Under the pieces are notes generated by a model that worked only from the letters and a program-made list of their open reading frames with translations, was not told the DNA's origin and did no database searches. This document shows, one piece after another, positions 1 through 7,519 of a stretch of 51,320 bases of DNA. The stretch's first letter is position 1; every line of letters begins with the position of its first letter. The position numbers and the translations under genes are program-made. The stretch comes from Bacteroidales bacterium (GTDB lineage: Bacteria; Bacteroidota; Bacteroidia; Bacteroidales; F082), in contig JAEETH010000020.1 of assembly GCA_016290215.1 (NCBI GenBank), forward strand, positions 1 to 51,320, in the 5' to 3' direction.

Positions 1-220
1 TTTTTGTGTTGTCTCGACATAACTCGTGACTTCTCTCGGCACTAACCCTTTGGCTTCTGATGCCGTCTGCGCATAGACGGTAATGACTTTATATTCAAAT
101 GTGCCATTAGACGCGGCCGGCACTTCGGACAGCCAGCGGGGTCTTCTGCCGTCATTTTCCCCATATACATAGGAAAGGGTAAGCACCAAATAAATAAACA
201 GGGCGATTATTCTTTTCATT
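1..220 (-). CDS. Secreted protein, N-terminal part only (cut by window edge)
   Basis: The reading frame opens at an ATG at 220 on the minus strand, preceded by a good Shine-Dalgarno (GGAG about 5 nt upstream), and stays open to the window edge, so the C-terminus is missing. The first ~20 residues (MKRIIALFIYLVLTLSYVYG) form a typical signal peptide without a lipobox Cys, so the product is likely exported. The mature part visible (about 53 residues) is polar and I do not recognise a family. It lies downstream of, and on the same strand as, the membrane protein at 305-1342. Confidence 0.6.
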
Positions 221-304
221 TCTCATCTCCTCGTTATATCCCATCAGGACATCGGTTTATTCATTCGCGCGAAGCACATACACGCCATTCGACAAGGTAT
301 TAGG

Positions 305-1342
305 TTAGGCTTTGCTAACGGTTTTTATATTTCTCAGCTTGTGCTTCAAACCGGCAATGACTTCCACCAACATAATGAAAATCGACACAAAGGCCAAAAT
401 AATGGCACCTGCAAGCATGAGAAGGCCTTTGAAGAGCAAGTTTGTGCCTATTCTTCCCGTATCATTGGAGAAACCTTTTCTTTCACGTCTTTCCCTCGGG
501 GTTTCGTCGGGGAAGAATTTGAACACGAGTCCTGCGCCAAAGAAGAAACCGGCAATGCCGAAACCTATTTTGCGTATCCACGAAAGCACTTTCTCGCGTG
601 TGCGGCTTGCTGTGATTTCATAACCATGTTGATAACCTGTCCAAATATAAAGAGGAATGAGTACAAGGACAATGATAAGCAGTGTGAGTACGAAGTTGGC
701 ACCGCTTTTCACGCCCGTGATATCGCTTTTTGCGTCTTTCACGGCAGCCTCTTTGAGCTTGTCGTACGACATGCTGTTGATTTCATTGAACCTTGGCTCC
801 CACTCTTTGAGAGATTTTTCGTATTCTGCTTTGTGTGCGGCATAATACTCCATTGAGTCGGCTTTGGCGATATCGTTTTTCAGATCCTCTACCCTTTGTT
901 TTGCATAGGCTAGCTTGTATGCCTTGTATTTATTGGGTGTATCATACATGCCTACCCTACTGATGACCTTTCCACAGCTTTCGTATGTAATCACTGTGTC
1001 GCAAGGTTGACTCCAAGCCTCAACCTTTTCCAACTTTTGCTTCTCTTTATCCACATCTTCATTTTTCGAATTAGTCAGCCACCAAAGCAAAAAAACGCCC
1101 AGCAAGGCACCTCCAATGATTGCCCAACTCCATGTCTTGTGACGTTGATTTGACCAAGCAACCACATTCGTCAGATTTTCATGCTCATGAGCGAAACTTT
1201 CTTCATACGGATCATCGGCAACTTCTCGGGCTTGTTTAAGAAGGCTTTCCAAGTGGTCGGTTTCCGCCTTTGTGGCAGGATCGTTGATTTTTGAAGCTTC
1301 GTCAAGCAAACGCCAAGCTTCTTGATTTTTGTTTTGTTCCAT
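305..1342 (-). CDS. Four-helix inner-membrane protein of unknown function
   Basis: 345 residues from the ATG at 1342. The open frame extends to 1393 but has only a TTG there, and a weak -7 box (GACATTTG at 1389-1396) sits at that point, so the ATG at 1342 is preferred. The N-terminal ~65 residues are helical and charged, followed by a membrane segment (~71-89), a soluble stretch rich in Lys/Glu (~90-210) predicted to be coiled-coil-like, then three hydrophobic segments (~217-236, 260-276, 302-328). Two cysteines flank the start of the soluble stretch. No catalytic motif is visible and I do not recognise the family. It is divergent from the AraC-type gene at 1570. Confidence 0.7.
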   Translation of the reverse strand: MEQNKNQEAWRLLDEASKINDPATKAETDHLESLLKQAREVADDPYEESFAHEHENLTNVVAWSNQRHKTWSWAIIGGALLGVFLLWWLTNSKNEDVDKEKQKLEKVEAWSQPCDTVITYESCGKVISRVGMYDTPNKYKAYKLAYAKQRVEDLKNDIAKADSMEYYAAHKAEYEKSLKEWEPRFNEINSMSYDKLKEAAVKDAKSDITGVKSGANFVLTLLIIVLVLIPLYIWTGYQHGYEITASRTREKVLSWIRKIGFGIAGFFFGAGLVFKFFPDETPRERRERKGFSNDTGRIGTNLLFKGLLMLAGAIILAFVSIFIMLVEVIAGLKHKLRNIKTVSKA

Positions 1343-1447
1343 TTTGAATAGTGTTTGTTTGTAATTTGTTATAGCCTGTTTTTCGTTTCGCAAATGTCAC
1401 CATATTTCTCCGCTTCGGTCTTTCATTCGCCCAAAAATCGGTTTGCA

Positions 1448-1509
1448 ATGCGTAAAAACAGCAACCAGATTTCGTCATTGCGTAAAATTTTAGTCTGCGA
1501 TGCGTAAAA
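1448..1509 (+). promoter_or_regulatory. Three direct repeats (A/T)TGCGTAAAA, candidate operator
   Basis: The 10-mer (A/T)TGCGTAAAA occurs at 1448-1457, 1478-1487 and 1500-1509, all in the same orientation, with start-to-start spacings of 30 and 22 bp (near three and two helical turns). They lie in the divergent interval upstream of the AraC-type regulator. AraC proteins usually bind direct repeats, so autoregulation is the simplest inference. Also upstream of the 305-1342 gene, which could be co-regulated. Confidence 0.45.
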
Positions 1510-1529
1510 AAACCAAGTAAATAGCACGG

Positions 1530-1564
1530 TTTGTAAAATAGCGGAGAGAAAAACCGTACCTTTG
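1530..1564 (+). promoter_or_regulatory. Candidate Bacteroidetes promoter of the AraC-type gene
   Basis: TTTG at 1530-1533 and TACCTTTG at 1557-1564 fit the -33/-7 consensus (spacing slightly long, 23 bp). The predicted start of transcription falls almost on the ATG at 1570, implying a leaderless or near-leaderless mRNA. Confidence 0.5.
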
Positions 1565-1569
1565 CCAAC

Positions 1570-2685
1570 ATGGACATTGACTCGTTCTACATATTGCTGC
1601 TCTGTTTCGTATCTGGCATGACGCAATGTTTGTTGACGTTATGCAGCATTTACATGCTCTTGAAACACCGAAACTACCAGTTTCAAAGGATTTTTGCTTT
1701 TGTTTTAATCTTGCATGGCATCTGCTTTTTCAATAACTTTGTGGTATTAGCTTGTCGCCATCAGCCTTACTCCGAGTTCCTCAACACCTTTTTGGTTCTT
1801 ATCGACTACATCATCGTGGGCGGTTACATGATGTTCGCGGTCTCATTGGTTTTTCCTAATCGATATAAGATTCATCAGCTTCTGCTTTTGGAAGTACCTT
1901 ATTTAATAGCCCTGCTCTTGTTTGCTATTAGCCGAAGTCCCATGGTTTTGGCAGTCGTGCAAATATACACTTTGGCGGTTTCGTTGGCCTTGCTGGTGTA
2001 TTTGGTCCGTTCCATCAAGAAACATACTCGGATGTTACTGGACAATGTTGGAGACCTGGAGTATTTCGACCTGCGTTGGGGTAACATTTTAATTGTCCTC
2101 TATTTTGCTTTCCAACTGCTATGGTCTATTGAAAGCCTGTCGCAACAGTCGTGGTTTTCAGAAACCTCTGTCGGGCGCAATCTGCTTTTCGACACGCTCT
2201 ATTGTTTCATCTGCATCGGCATTGTTTTATACGTCATGCAAAAACTGATACATCAGCAGGTATTCACTCCCTCCCCAGTCGACGAAAGTGAAAACGAACC
2301 TCAAGAAACAGCCATTACCACGCCTCAACCCAAAGCAAGTAAGCCCTTGATTGGCTGCGACATTGACAAGGTTATGAGCGAAAAAAAGTATTATCAAGAC
2401 AACACACTGACATTGCAGAAGTTGGCCCAGCATTTGGGCACCAACCGACAGTACCTCAGCAATCATATTAATCATGAGCTTCATACGACCTTCTACGACT
2501 ACATCAACGACTTTCGTTTGGAGGAAGCCAAAGCCATGTTAGATAGTCAAAGCACTGAAAACCAACACTCTTTGGAAGATATTTCAGTCATGGCGGGCTT
2601 CAATTCCTATGCTACCTTCTTGCGCTCGTTCAAGAAAAAGTATGGGCAAACGCCGTCGCAATACCTGACGGAGAAAAAATCGTGA
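1570..2685 (+). CDS. Membrane-anchored AraC-family transcriptional regulator
   Basis: 371 residues. The N-terminal ~215 residues contain about six to seven hydrophobic segments (starting at residue 5), followed by an acidic/Pro-rich linker (~225-255) and a C-terminal AraC/XylS-type double helix-turn-helix (~275-370): the LAQHLGTNRQYLSNHIN helix pair and the characteristic MAGFNSYATFLRSFKKKYGQTPSQY ending (split: MAGFNSYATFLRSF then KKKYGQTPSQY). A sensor embedded in the membrane coupled to a DNA-binding domain is common in Bacteroidetes. It sits 68 bp upstream of galK on the same strand, so regulation of the galactose operon is plausible but inferred from position only. Starting at the next ATG (1615) would delete most of the first helix, so 1570 is kept. 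Confidence 0.85.
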   Translation: MDIDSFYILLLCFVSGMTQCLLTLCSIYMLLKHRNYQFQRIFAFVLILHGICFFNNFVVLACRHQPYSEFLNTFLVLIDYIIVGGYMMFAVSLVFPNRYKIHQLLLLEVPYLIALLLFAISRSPMVLAVVQIYTLAVSLALLVYLVRSIKKHTRMLLDNVGDLEYFDLRWGNILIVLYFAFQLLWSIESLSQQSWFSETSVGRNLLFDTLYCFICIGIVLYVMQKLIHQQVFTPSPVDESENEPQETAITTPQPKASKPLIGCDIDKVMSEKKYYQDNTLTLQKLAQHLGTNRQYLSNHINHELHTTFYDYINDFRLEEAKAMLDSQSTENQHSLEDISVMAGFNSYATFLRSFKKKYGQTPSQYLTEKKS

Positions 2686-2753
2686 CCAAATCAAAAATCT
2701 AAGTCACCCAATCAATTTTTTTCCTAATTTGCGCCCAAATTTAACCTTACACT

Positions 2754-3899
2754 ATGACTATCGAAGAATTAAAATCTCTTTTCAAGCAACGCTTTGGTAA
2801 TGAGGGCGTTGTTTACACATCGCCTGGACGCATCAACCTCATCGGTGAACACACTGACTACAATGGTGGCTTCGTTTTTCCGGGTGCCATCGACTCGGGC
2901 ATCTACGCCTGCATCCGCCTCAACGGCACCAACAAGGTTCACGCCTACTCCATCGACAAGGAGGACTATTGTGAGTTTGGCATGAACGAGGAAGATCATC
3001 CTCATTTGCATTGGGCCAATTACATTTTTGGAGTGTGCCGCGAAATCATCAAGCGTGGATACAAGCTGCAAGGTTTCGACACTGTGTTTTATGGCAATGT
3101 TCCGATTGGCGCTGGCATGTCGTCATCGGCAGCCTTGGAAAGCACTTTTGCATTTGCCCTCAACGAGTTACTCAACCTCGGCATCGACAAGTTTGAACTT
3201 GCTCGTATCGGTCAGGCAACGGAGCATAACTATGTTGGCGTGAAGTGCGGCATTATGGACCAATTTGCCTCCCTCTTTGGCAAGGCAGGTCACCTGATGC
3301 GCCTCAACTGTGCCACGATGGAATTTGAGTACTATCCTTTCAACCCTAAGGGTTACAAAGTCGTGCTTCTTGACACCTTGGTAAAACACGAATTGGCATC
3401 ATCGGCCTACAACCGTCGACGTGAGTCGTGTGAGAACGCCTGTGCCCACATAGCCAAGAAGCATCCTGAAGTGAAATATCTGAGTGATGCCACGATGGCC
3501 ATGCTCAACGAGATTGATGTAGAGATTCCAGCCGAGGACTACATGCGCGCGGAATATGTCATCGGTGAGAAGCAGCGCGTCCTCGATGTGTGCAATGCCT
3601 TGGAAAAAGGTGACTACGAGACCGTTGGCGACCGTATGTACGGCACCCACTATGGCATGAGCAAACTCTACGAGGTGAGCTGTGAGGAGCTGGACTACCT
3701 CAACGACATCGCCAAGGAATGTGGCGTAACCGGTTCCCGCGTGATGGGCGGTGGCTTTGGCGGCTGCACCATTAACTTGGTAAAAGAAGACCTGTATGAT
3801 GCCTTCATCTCCACGGCAAAAGAAAAATTTGCCGCCAAATTCGGTCACGAACCTAAGATTTATGATGTCGTGATTTCGGACGGTGCTAGGAGATTATGA
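2754..3899 (+). CDS. galK: Galactokinase
   Basis: 381 residues, full length for GalK (EC 2.7.1.6), which phosphorylates alpha-D-galactose at C1. The galactokinase signature GRINLIGEHTDYNGG is at about residues 24-38, the GHMP ATP-binding loop PIGAGMSSSAALE at about 117-129 with the catalytic-type Asp in GIMDQFAS (~171-178), and the third GHMP motif GSRVMGGGFGGCTI near 329-342. A candidate -7 box (CTAATTTG, one mismatch to TAnnTTTG) lies at 2724-2731, about 23 nt before the ATG. First gene of an operon with the nucleotidyltransferase, galM and an MFS transporter. Confidence 0.97.
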   Translation: MTIEELKSLFKQRFGNEGVVYTSPGRINLIGEHTDYNGGFVFPGAIDSGIYACIRLNGTNKVHAYSIDKEDYCEFGMNEEDHPHLHWANYIFGVCREIIKRGYKLQGFDTVFYGNVPIGAGMSSSAALESTFAFALNELLNLGIDKFELARIGQATEHNYVGVKCGIMDQFASLFGKAGHLMRLNCATMEFEYYPFNPKGYKVVLLDTLVKHELASSAYNRRRESCENACAHIAKKHPEVKYLSDATMAMLNEIDVEIPAEDYMRAEYVIGEKQRVLDVCNALEKGDYETVGDRMYGTHYGMSKLYEVSCEELDYLNDIAKECGVTGSRVMGGGFGGCTINLVKEDLYDAFISTAKEKFAAKFGHEPKIYDVVISDGARRL

Positions 3900-3900
3900 T

Positions 3901-3976
3901 TTCGTTTTGTAGGGCTGTCACATTGTGGCAGCCGAACCCGTAACGGCTGCCGTGGTACGACAGCCCTACAAACGAA
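3901..3976. repeat. Long imperfect palindrome between galK and the nucleotidyltransferase
   Basis: Arms at about 3901-3919 and 3959-3976 pair almost completely (core GTAGGGCTGTC / GACAGCCCTAC), with a second nested pair GGCAGCC / GGCTGCC. In the transcript this would be a very stable intercistronic hairpin. A shorter relative with the same TAGGGCTG/CAGCCCTA ends is at 41740-41790, so it is a dispersed palindromic element rather than a one-off terminator; no T-run follows it. Confidence 0.8.
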
Positions 3977-4011
3977 CAATTAAACGATTCAACAAACAAC
4001 AATTCAACATA

Positions 4012-4914
4012 ATGAAACCAACACTATTAGTTTTAGCAGCAGGCATGGGCTCGCGTTACGGTGCCCTGAAGCAAATGGACGGCGTCGGCCCGAACAACGA
4101 AGCCATCCTCGATTATTCCATTTACGACGCCAAGCGCGCCGGTTTCGGCAAGGTGGTCTTCGTCATCCGCGAGGACTTCGCCGAGGCGTTCAAGAAAGTC
4201 AACAACACGGAAAAATTCGGCATCCCTGTGGAGTATGTATATCAATCCCTCGACAAGTTGCCGGAAGGCTTCAGTGTCCCCGAAGGGCGCGTGAAACCTT
4301 GGGGCACCTGCCATGCTGTTTTAATGGCCAAAGACGTGATTCACGAACCCTTTGCCGCCATCAACGCCGACGACTTTTATGGCAAGGAAGCCTACGAGGT
4401 TTTGGCCAAGTATCTTATGGAATGTGAAGGCAAGAAAGGTGCCTACAGCATGGTGGCCTACAAATTGCGCAACACCATGTCGGATTTCGGCACGGTGAGT
4501 CGTGGCATTTGCACCGCCGACGCTGAAGGCAACCTTAAGACCATCGTCGAACGCACGGCTATCGGTCATACTGAAGATGGTGGTGCCGCCTACACCGATG
4601 AAACCGGCTCGCATCCGTTAGACATGGATTCACTCGTTTCGATGAACTTCTTCGGCTTCACGCCTGATTTCTTCGCTTACTCTGAGAAAGGCTTTGTCGA
4701 GTTTCTGAAGGGACCAGCCCAGACCAACATCAAAGCCGAATTCTTCATCCCGCTGATGGTCAACCAGAGCATCCACGATGGTTCGGCCAAGCTGAAAGTG
4801 CTGTCGAGCAACGCCTCTTGGTTCGGCGTGACCTACAAGGAAGACAAGCCTGAGGTGATGCGCAAGATTCGCGAGCTGATTGAGAAAGGCGTTTATCCCC
4901 AACATTTATGGTAA
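4012..4914 (+). CDS. Sugar-phosphate nucleotidyltransferase (UDP-sugar pyrophosphorylase-like)
   Basis: 300 residues from the ATG at 4012; the frame is open upstream to 3925 but that part is the palindrome, so the start that gives KPTLLVLAAGMGSRYG is right. The N-terminal Rossmann signature LAAGMGSRYGALKQMDGVG is the GxGxR...K nucleotide-binding loop of the NTP_transferase family; PWGTCHAVL and INADDFYG provide the base-binding and metal-binding Asp segments. Cytoplasmic. It lies between galK and galM where galT might be expected; no galT or galE is present in the window, so it may convert galactose 1-phosphate with UTP to UDP-galactose. That substrate is inferred from context; glucose 1-phosphate is an alternative. 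Confidence 0.8.
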   Translation: MKPTLLVLAAGMGSRYGALKQMDGVGPNNEAILDYSIYDAKRAGFGKVVFVIREDFAEAFKKVNNTEKFGIPVEYVYQSLDKLPEGFSVPEGRVKPWGTCHAVLMAKDVIHEPFAAINADDFYGKEAYEVLAKYLMECEGKKGAYSMVAYKLRNTMSDFGTVSRGICTADAEGNLKTIVERTAIGHTEDGGAAYTDETGSHPLDMDSLVSMNFFGFTPDFFAYSEKGFVEFLKGPAQTNIKAEFFIPLMVNQSIHDGSAKLKVLSSNASWFGVTYKEDKPEVMRKIRELIEKGVYPQHLW

Positions 4915-4923
4915 GTATTTTTG

Positions 4924-4996
4924 GACACGAGACTTCGAGACACGAGACGCGAGACTATGGTTTGGTCCCGCGTCCCGCAGTCCCGCGTCCCGCGTC
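4924..4996. repeat. Inverted tandem short repeats (GACGCGAGAC / GTCCCGCGTC)
   Basis: Left half is built of GACACGAG/GACGCGAG-type octamers, right half of GTCCCGC-type heptamers that are imperfectly complementary, so the intercistronic RNA can fold on itself. The block fills nearly the whole 95-bp gap between the nucleotidyltransferase and galM. Low-complexity dispersed element; no coding potential. Confidence 0.6.
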
Positions 4997-5009
4997 AAAA
5001 TGAACGACA

Positions 5010-6065
5010 ATGAATATCGAAGTAACAACCTGGGGCAAGACCCCTGACGGCAAAGACATCAAGCTCTATACCCTGACCAATAGCAACGGCGTCAAGGTGC
5101 AGCTGAGCGACATTGGTGCGGGCATCGTGAGCATCGTCACGCCTGACCGTAACGGTCACATGGACGACATCGTTTTGGGCTACCCTAACGCCACGGATTA
5201 CTATGGCGACGGTCCCTGCGCTGGCAAGACGCCTGGCCGTTTTGCCAACCGCATCGCCAACGGTCGCTTCAAGATTGATGATGTTGAATATCAACTTGAA
5301 CTCAACACGGGCGACGGCAAGCACCATCTCCACGGCGGTAGCATCGGCTTCGCTAACCAGAAATGGGCCAGCCGTATCAACGGAGAGAGTGTGGTGTTCA
5401 CCTACCTCAGTGCCGATGGAGAGGCAGGTTATCCCGCCGAACTGGTGTCGAAGGTGTATTACACCCTCAACGATGAGAACGAGCTGAACATCCGCTATTG
5501 TGCCTATTCGTCTGACACCACCATCGTCAACCTGACCAACCACACCTATTTCAACCTAAAGGGTGAAGGTAACGGCGACATTCTCGACCACAAGTTAAGG
5601 CTGAATGCCTCGCGCTTCCTGCCCGCCACCAACGAACTGATTACCACTGGAGAAATGAGGCAAGTGGCTGATACCCCGATGGATTTCACGCAAGCCAAAC
5701 TCATCGGTCGCGACATCAAGGAGCCTTATCCCGACCTTATTAATGGTAAGGGTTACGACAGCTGCTGGGTCATCGACGGTGTGGCAAAAGACAAAATTAC
5801 GCTTGCTGCTGAACTCTCACACGAAGGCGTGGGCCGCATGGTGAAAATCTATACCACCCAACCTGGCGTTCAGGTCTATACTGGCAACTGGCTTTCAGGC
5901 TGTCCAAAGGGTAAGAACGACCACATTTACGAGGACTACTCTGGTGTGGCTTTGGAGTGTCAGGCCCTCCCCGACGCACCTAACAAGCCTAACTTCCCCA
6001 GCACCTTCTTACGCTCAGGCGAGGAATACAACGAAACGATAATCTTTAAATTTTCGACCCTTTAA
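5010..6065 (+). CDS. galM: Aldose 1-epimerase (galactose mutarotase)
   Basis: 351 residues, normal length for GalM (EC 5.1.3.3), which interconverts beta- and alpha-galactose to feed GalK. Diagnostic segments: GRFANRIANGRF (~76-87), HHLHGG (~105-110), NLTNHTYFNLKG with the catalytic His (~171-182), VYTGNWL and the catalytic-Glu segment GVALECQALPDAPNKPNFP (~312-330). No signal peptide, so cytoplasmic, unlike secreted mutarotases of some Bacteroidales. The start at 5010 is chosen over the overlapping out-of-frame ATG at 5000. Confidence 0.96.
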   Translation: MNIEVTTWGKTPDGKDIKLYTLTNSNGVKVQLSDIGAGIVSIVTPDRNGHMDDIVLGYPNATDYYGDGPCAGKTPGRFANRIANGRFKIDDVEYQLELNTGDGKHHLHGGSIGFANQKWASRINGESVVFTYLSADGEAGYPAELVSKVYYTLNDENELNIRYCAYSSDTTIVNLTNHTYFNLKGEGNGDILDHKLRLNASRFLPATNELITTGEMRQVADTPMDFTQAKLIGRDIKEPYPDLINGKGYDSCWVIDGVAKDKITLAAELSHEGVGRMVKIYTTQPGVQVYTGNWLSGCPKGKNDHIYEDYSGVALECQALPDAPNKPNFPSTFLRSGEEYNETIIFKFSTL

Positions 6066-6217
6066 ATTATGAAAAGCGATAAGCTATAAGCCGTCAGCTG
6101 TAAGCTCGGTAGCCGTCAAGCTAAAAGCTAAAAACCCAATCCAATCTTGAAATCTTGAAATAATGAAATCTTGAAATCTTAAATCTTGAATTTTAAATCT
6201 TTAAATCAATACTACTT
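6066..6217. repeat. Repeat-filled gap between galM and the MFS gene
   Basis: First half contains AAGCTATAAGCCGTCAGC-type repeats related to elements at 32294-32356 and 37169-37246; second half is a tandem array of AATCTTGAAAT-like units. The last 24 bp before the MFS start (6186-6209) are identical to 15605-15628, just before the prolyl oligopeptidase gene. No gene is seen here. Confidence 0.6.
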
Positions 6218-7519
6218 ATGGAAACAACAGCTAAAAAACAGAACTACACGATTCCGATTCTCGTGATGTTTTTGCTCTTCGGTATGATCTCATTCGTGAC
6301 CAATCTGGCCTCACCGATGGGTGACATCCTGAAAAACCAATTCAACATCCCCAACTGGCAAGGCACACTTGGCGTTTTTGCCAACTTCATCGCCTACGCC
6401 GTGATGGGCATTCCCGCTGGCAACTTGCTGCAAAAGAAAGGCTACAAGACCACTGCCCTGATTGCCATTGCCGTTGGCTTTATCGGTGTCGGCATCCAAA
6501 CGCTATCGGGTGTGGCTGAAAGCTTCTTCATCTACCTGATTGGTGCTTTCATCGCTGGTTTCAGCATGTGTCTGCTCAACACGGTCGTCAACCCGATGTT
6601 GAACCGTTTGGGCGGCGGCGGAAACAAAGGTAACCAACTCATTCAAATTGGTGGTTCCTTCAACTCGTTGTGCGGTACGGCCGTCATCATCATCACGGGT
6701 TTGCTCATCCCCAGCATTATGGACGCCAAGATCAGCGACGTCTTCCCGCTGATGTACACGGCTTTGGCCATCTTTGCCGTTGCTTTCATCGTCATCCTGC
6801 TGACCAAGATTCCGGAAAACGAGCAGCAAACCACGACCGCTGTCAAGGCAGAGACGGGCAAGGGTCCCATGGCTTTCCGTCACTTCGTGCTCGGTGCCAT
6901 CGCCATCTTCATCTATGTCGGCGTTGAAGTCGGCATCCCGAATGTCTTGAACAAATGGTTGCAAAACCCCGAACTCAACGTTCTCGGAGCAGGAGTCAAT
7001 GCCGAGGCCATTGCGGGCTCTGTGGCCGCCACCTATTGGTTCCTGATGCTCATTGGTCGTTTGATTGGCGGTATCATTGGCAGCAAAGTGTCTGCAAAGT
7101 CCATGCTTAGCGTGGTGTCGTGCATAGGCATCATCCTGACCTTGTTGGCCATGTTTGGTCCTTCAACGATGGTCAAGTTCCCCGCCTTCAATGGTGCTCA
7201 CGGCTTTGGCATGGTAAGCATTCCGCTCAATGCCGCCTTCTTGGTCTGCATCGGTCTTTGCACCTCAGTGATGTGGGGTGGCATCTTCAATCTCGCCGTT
7301 GAGGGACTCGGCAGATACACCGAAAAAGCTTCCGGCATCTTCATGGCGTTGGTCTGCGGCGGTGGCATCCTGCCCTTGCTGCAAAACGCCATCGTCGATG
7401 GTCTTGGCGGCACGGGTTACCTCCCGAGCTACTGGGTCATCGTGGTCGGTTTGGCCTATATCCTCTTCTACGCCCTCGTGGGTTCGAAGAACGTCAATAA
7501 AGACATCAAAGTAGACTGA
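6218..7519 (+). CDS. MFS sugar:proton symporter, fucose/galactose/glucose (FucP/GluP) type
   Basis: 433 residues with about 12 hydrophobic segments and a longer polar central loop (~195-220). The N-terminal pattern FLLFGMISFVTNLASPMGDILKNQF and LGGGGNKGNQLIQIGGSFNSL (shown split: LGGGGNKGNQLIQIG, GSFNSLCGT) is characteristic of the FGHS branch of the major facilitator superfamily. Inner-membrane uptake of galactose or glucose is expected from the galK/galM context. Its TGA overlaps the next ATG by one base (TGATG at 7517-7521), so the flippase gene is translationally coupled to it. Confidence 0.88.
   Translation: METTAKKQNYTIPILVMFLLFGMISFVTNLASPMGDILKNQFNIPNWQGTLGVFANFIAYAVMGIPAGNLLQKKGYKTTALIAIAVGFIGVGIQTLSGVAESFFIYLIGAFIAGFSMCLLNTVVNPMLNRLGGGGNKGNQLIQIGGSFNSLCGTAVIIITGLLIPSIMDAKISDVFPLMYTALAIFAVAFIVILLTKIPENEQQTTTAVKAETGKGPMAFRHFVLGAIAIFIYVGVEVGIPNVLNKWLQNPELNVLGAGVNAEAIAGSVAATYWFLMLIGRLIGGIIGSKVSAKSMLSVVSCIGIILTLLAMFGPSTMVKFPAFNGAHGFGMVSIPLNAAFLVCIGLCTSVMWGGIFNLAVEGLGRYTEKASGIFMALVCGGGILPLLQNAIVDGLGGTGYLPSYWVIVVGLAYILFYALVGSKNVNKDIKVD

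Noticed and set aside
3925..4011. Upstream extension of the nucleotidyltransferase frame
   Set aside because: It lies within the palindrome; the conserved family start is at 4012.
6066..6217. Terminator between galM and the MFS gene
   Set aside because: The repeats do not form a stable GC-rich stem followed by T, and the downstream genes fit the same pathway.
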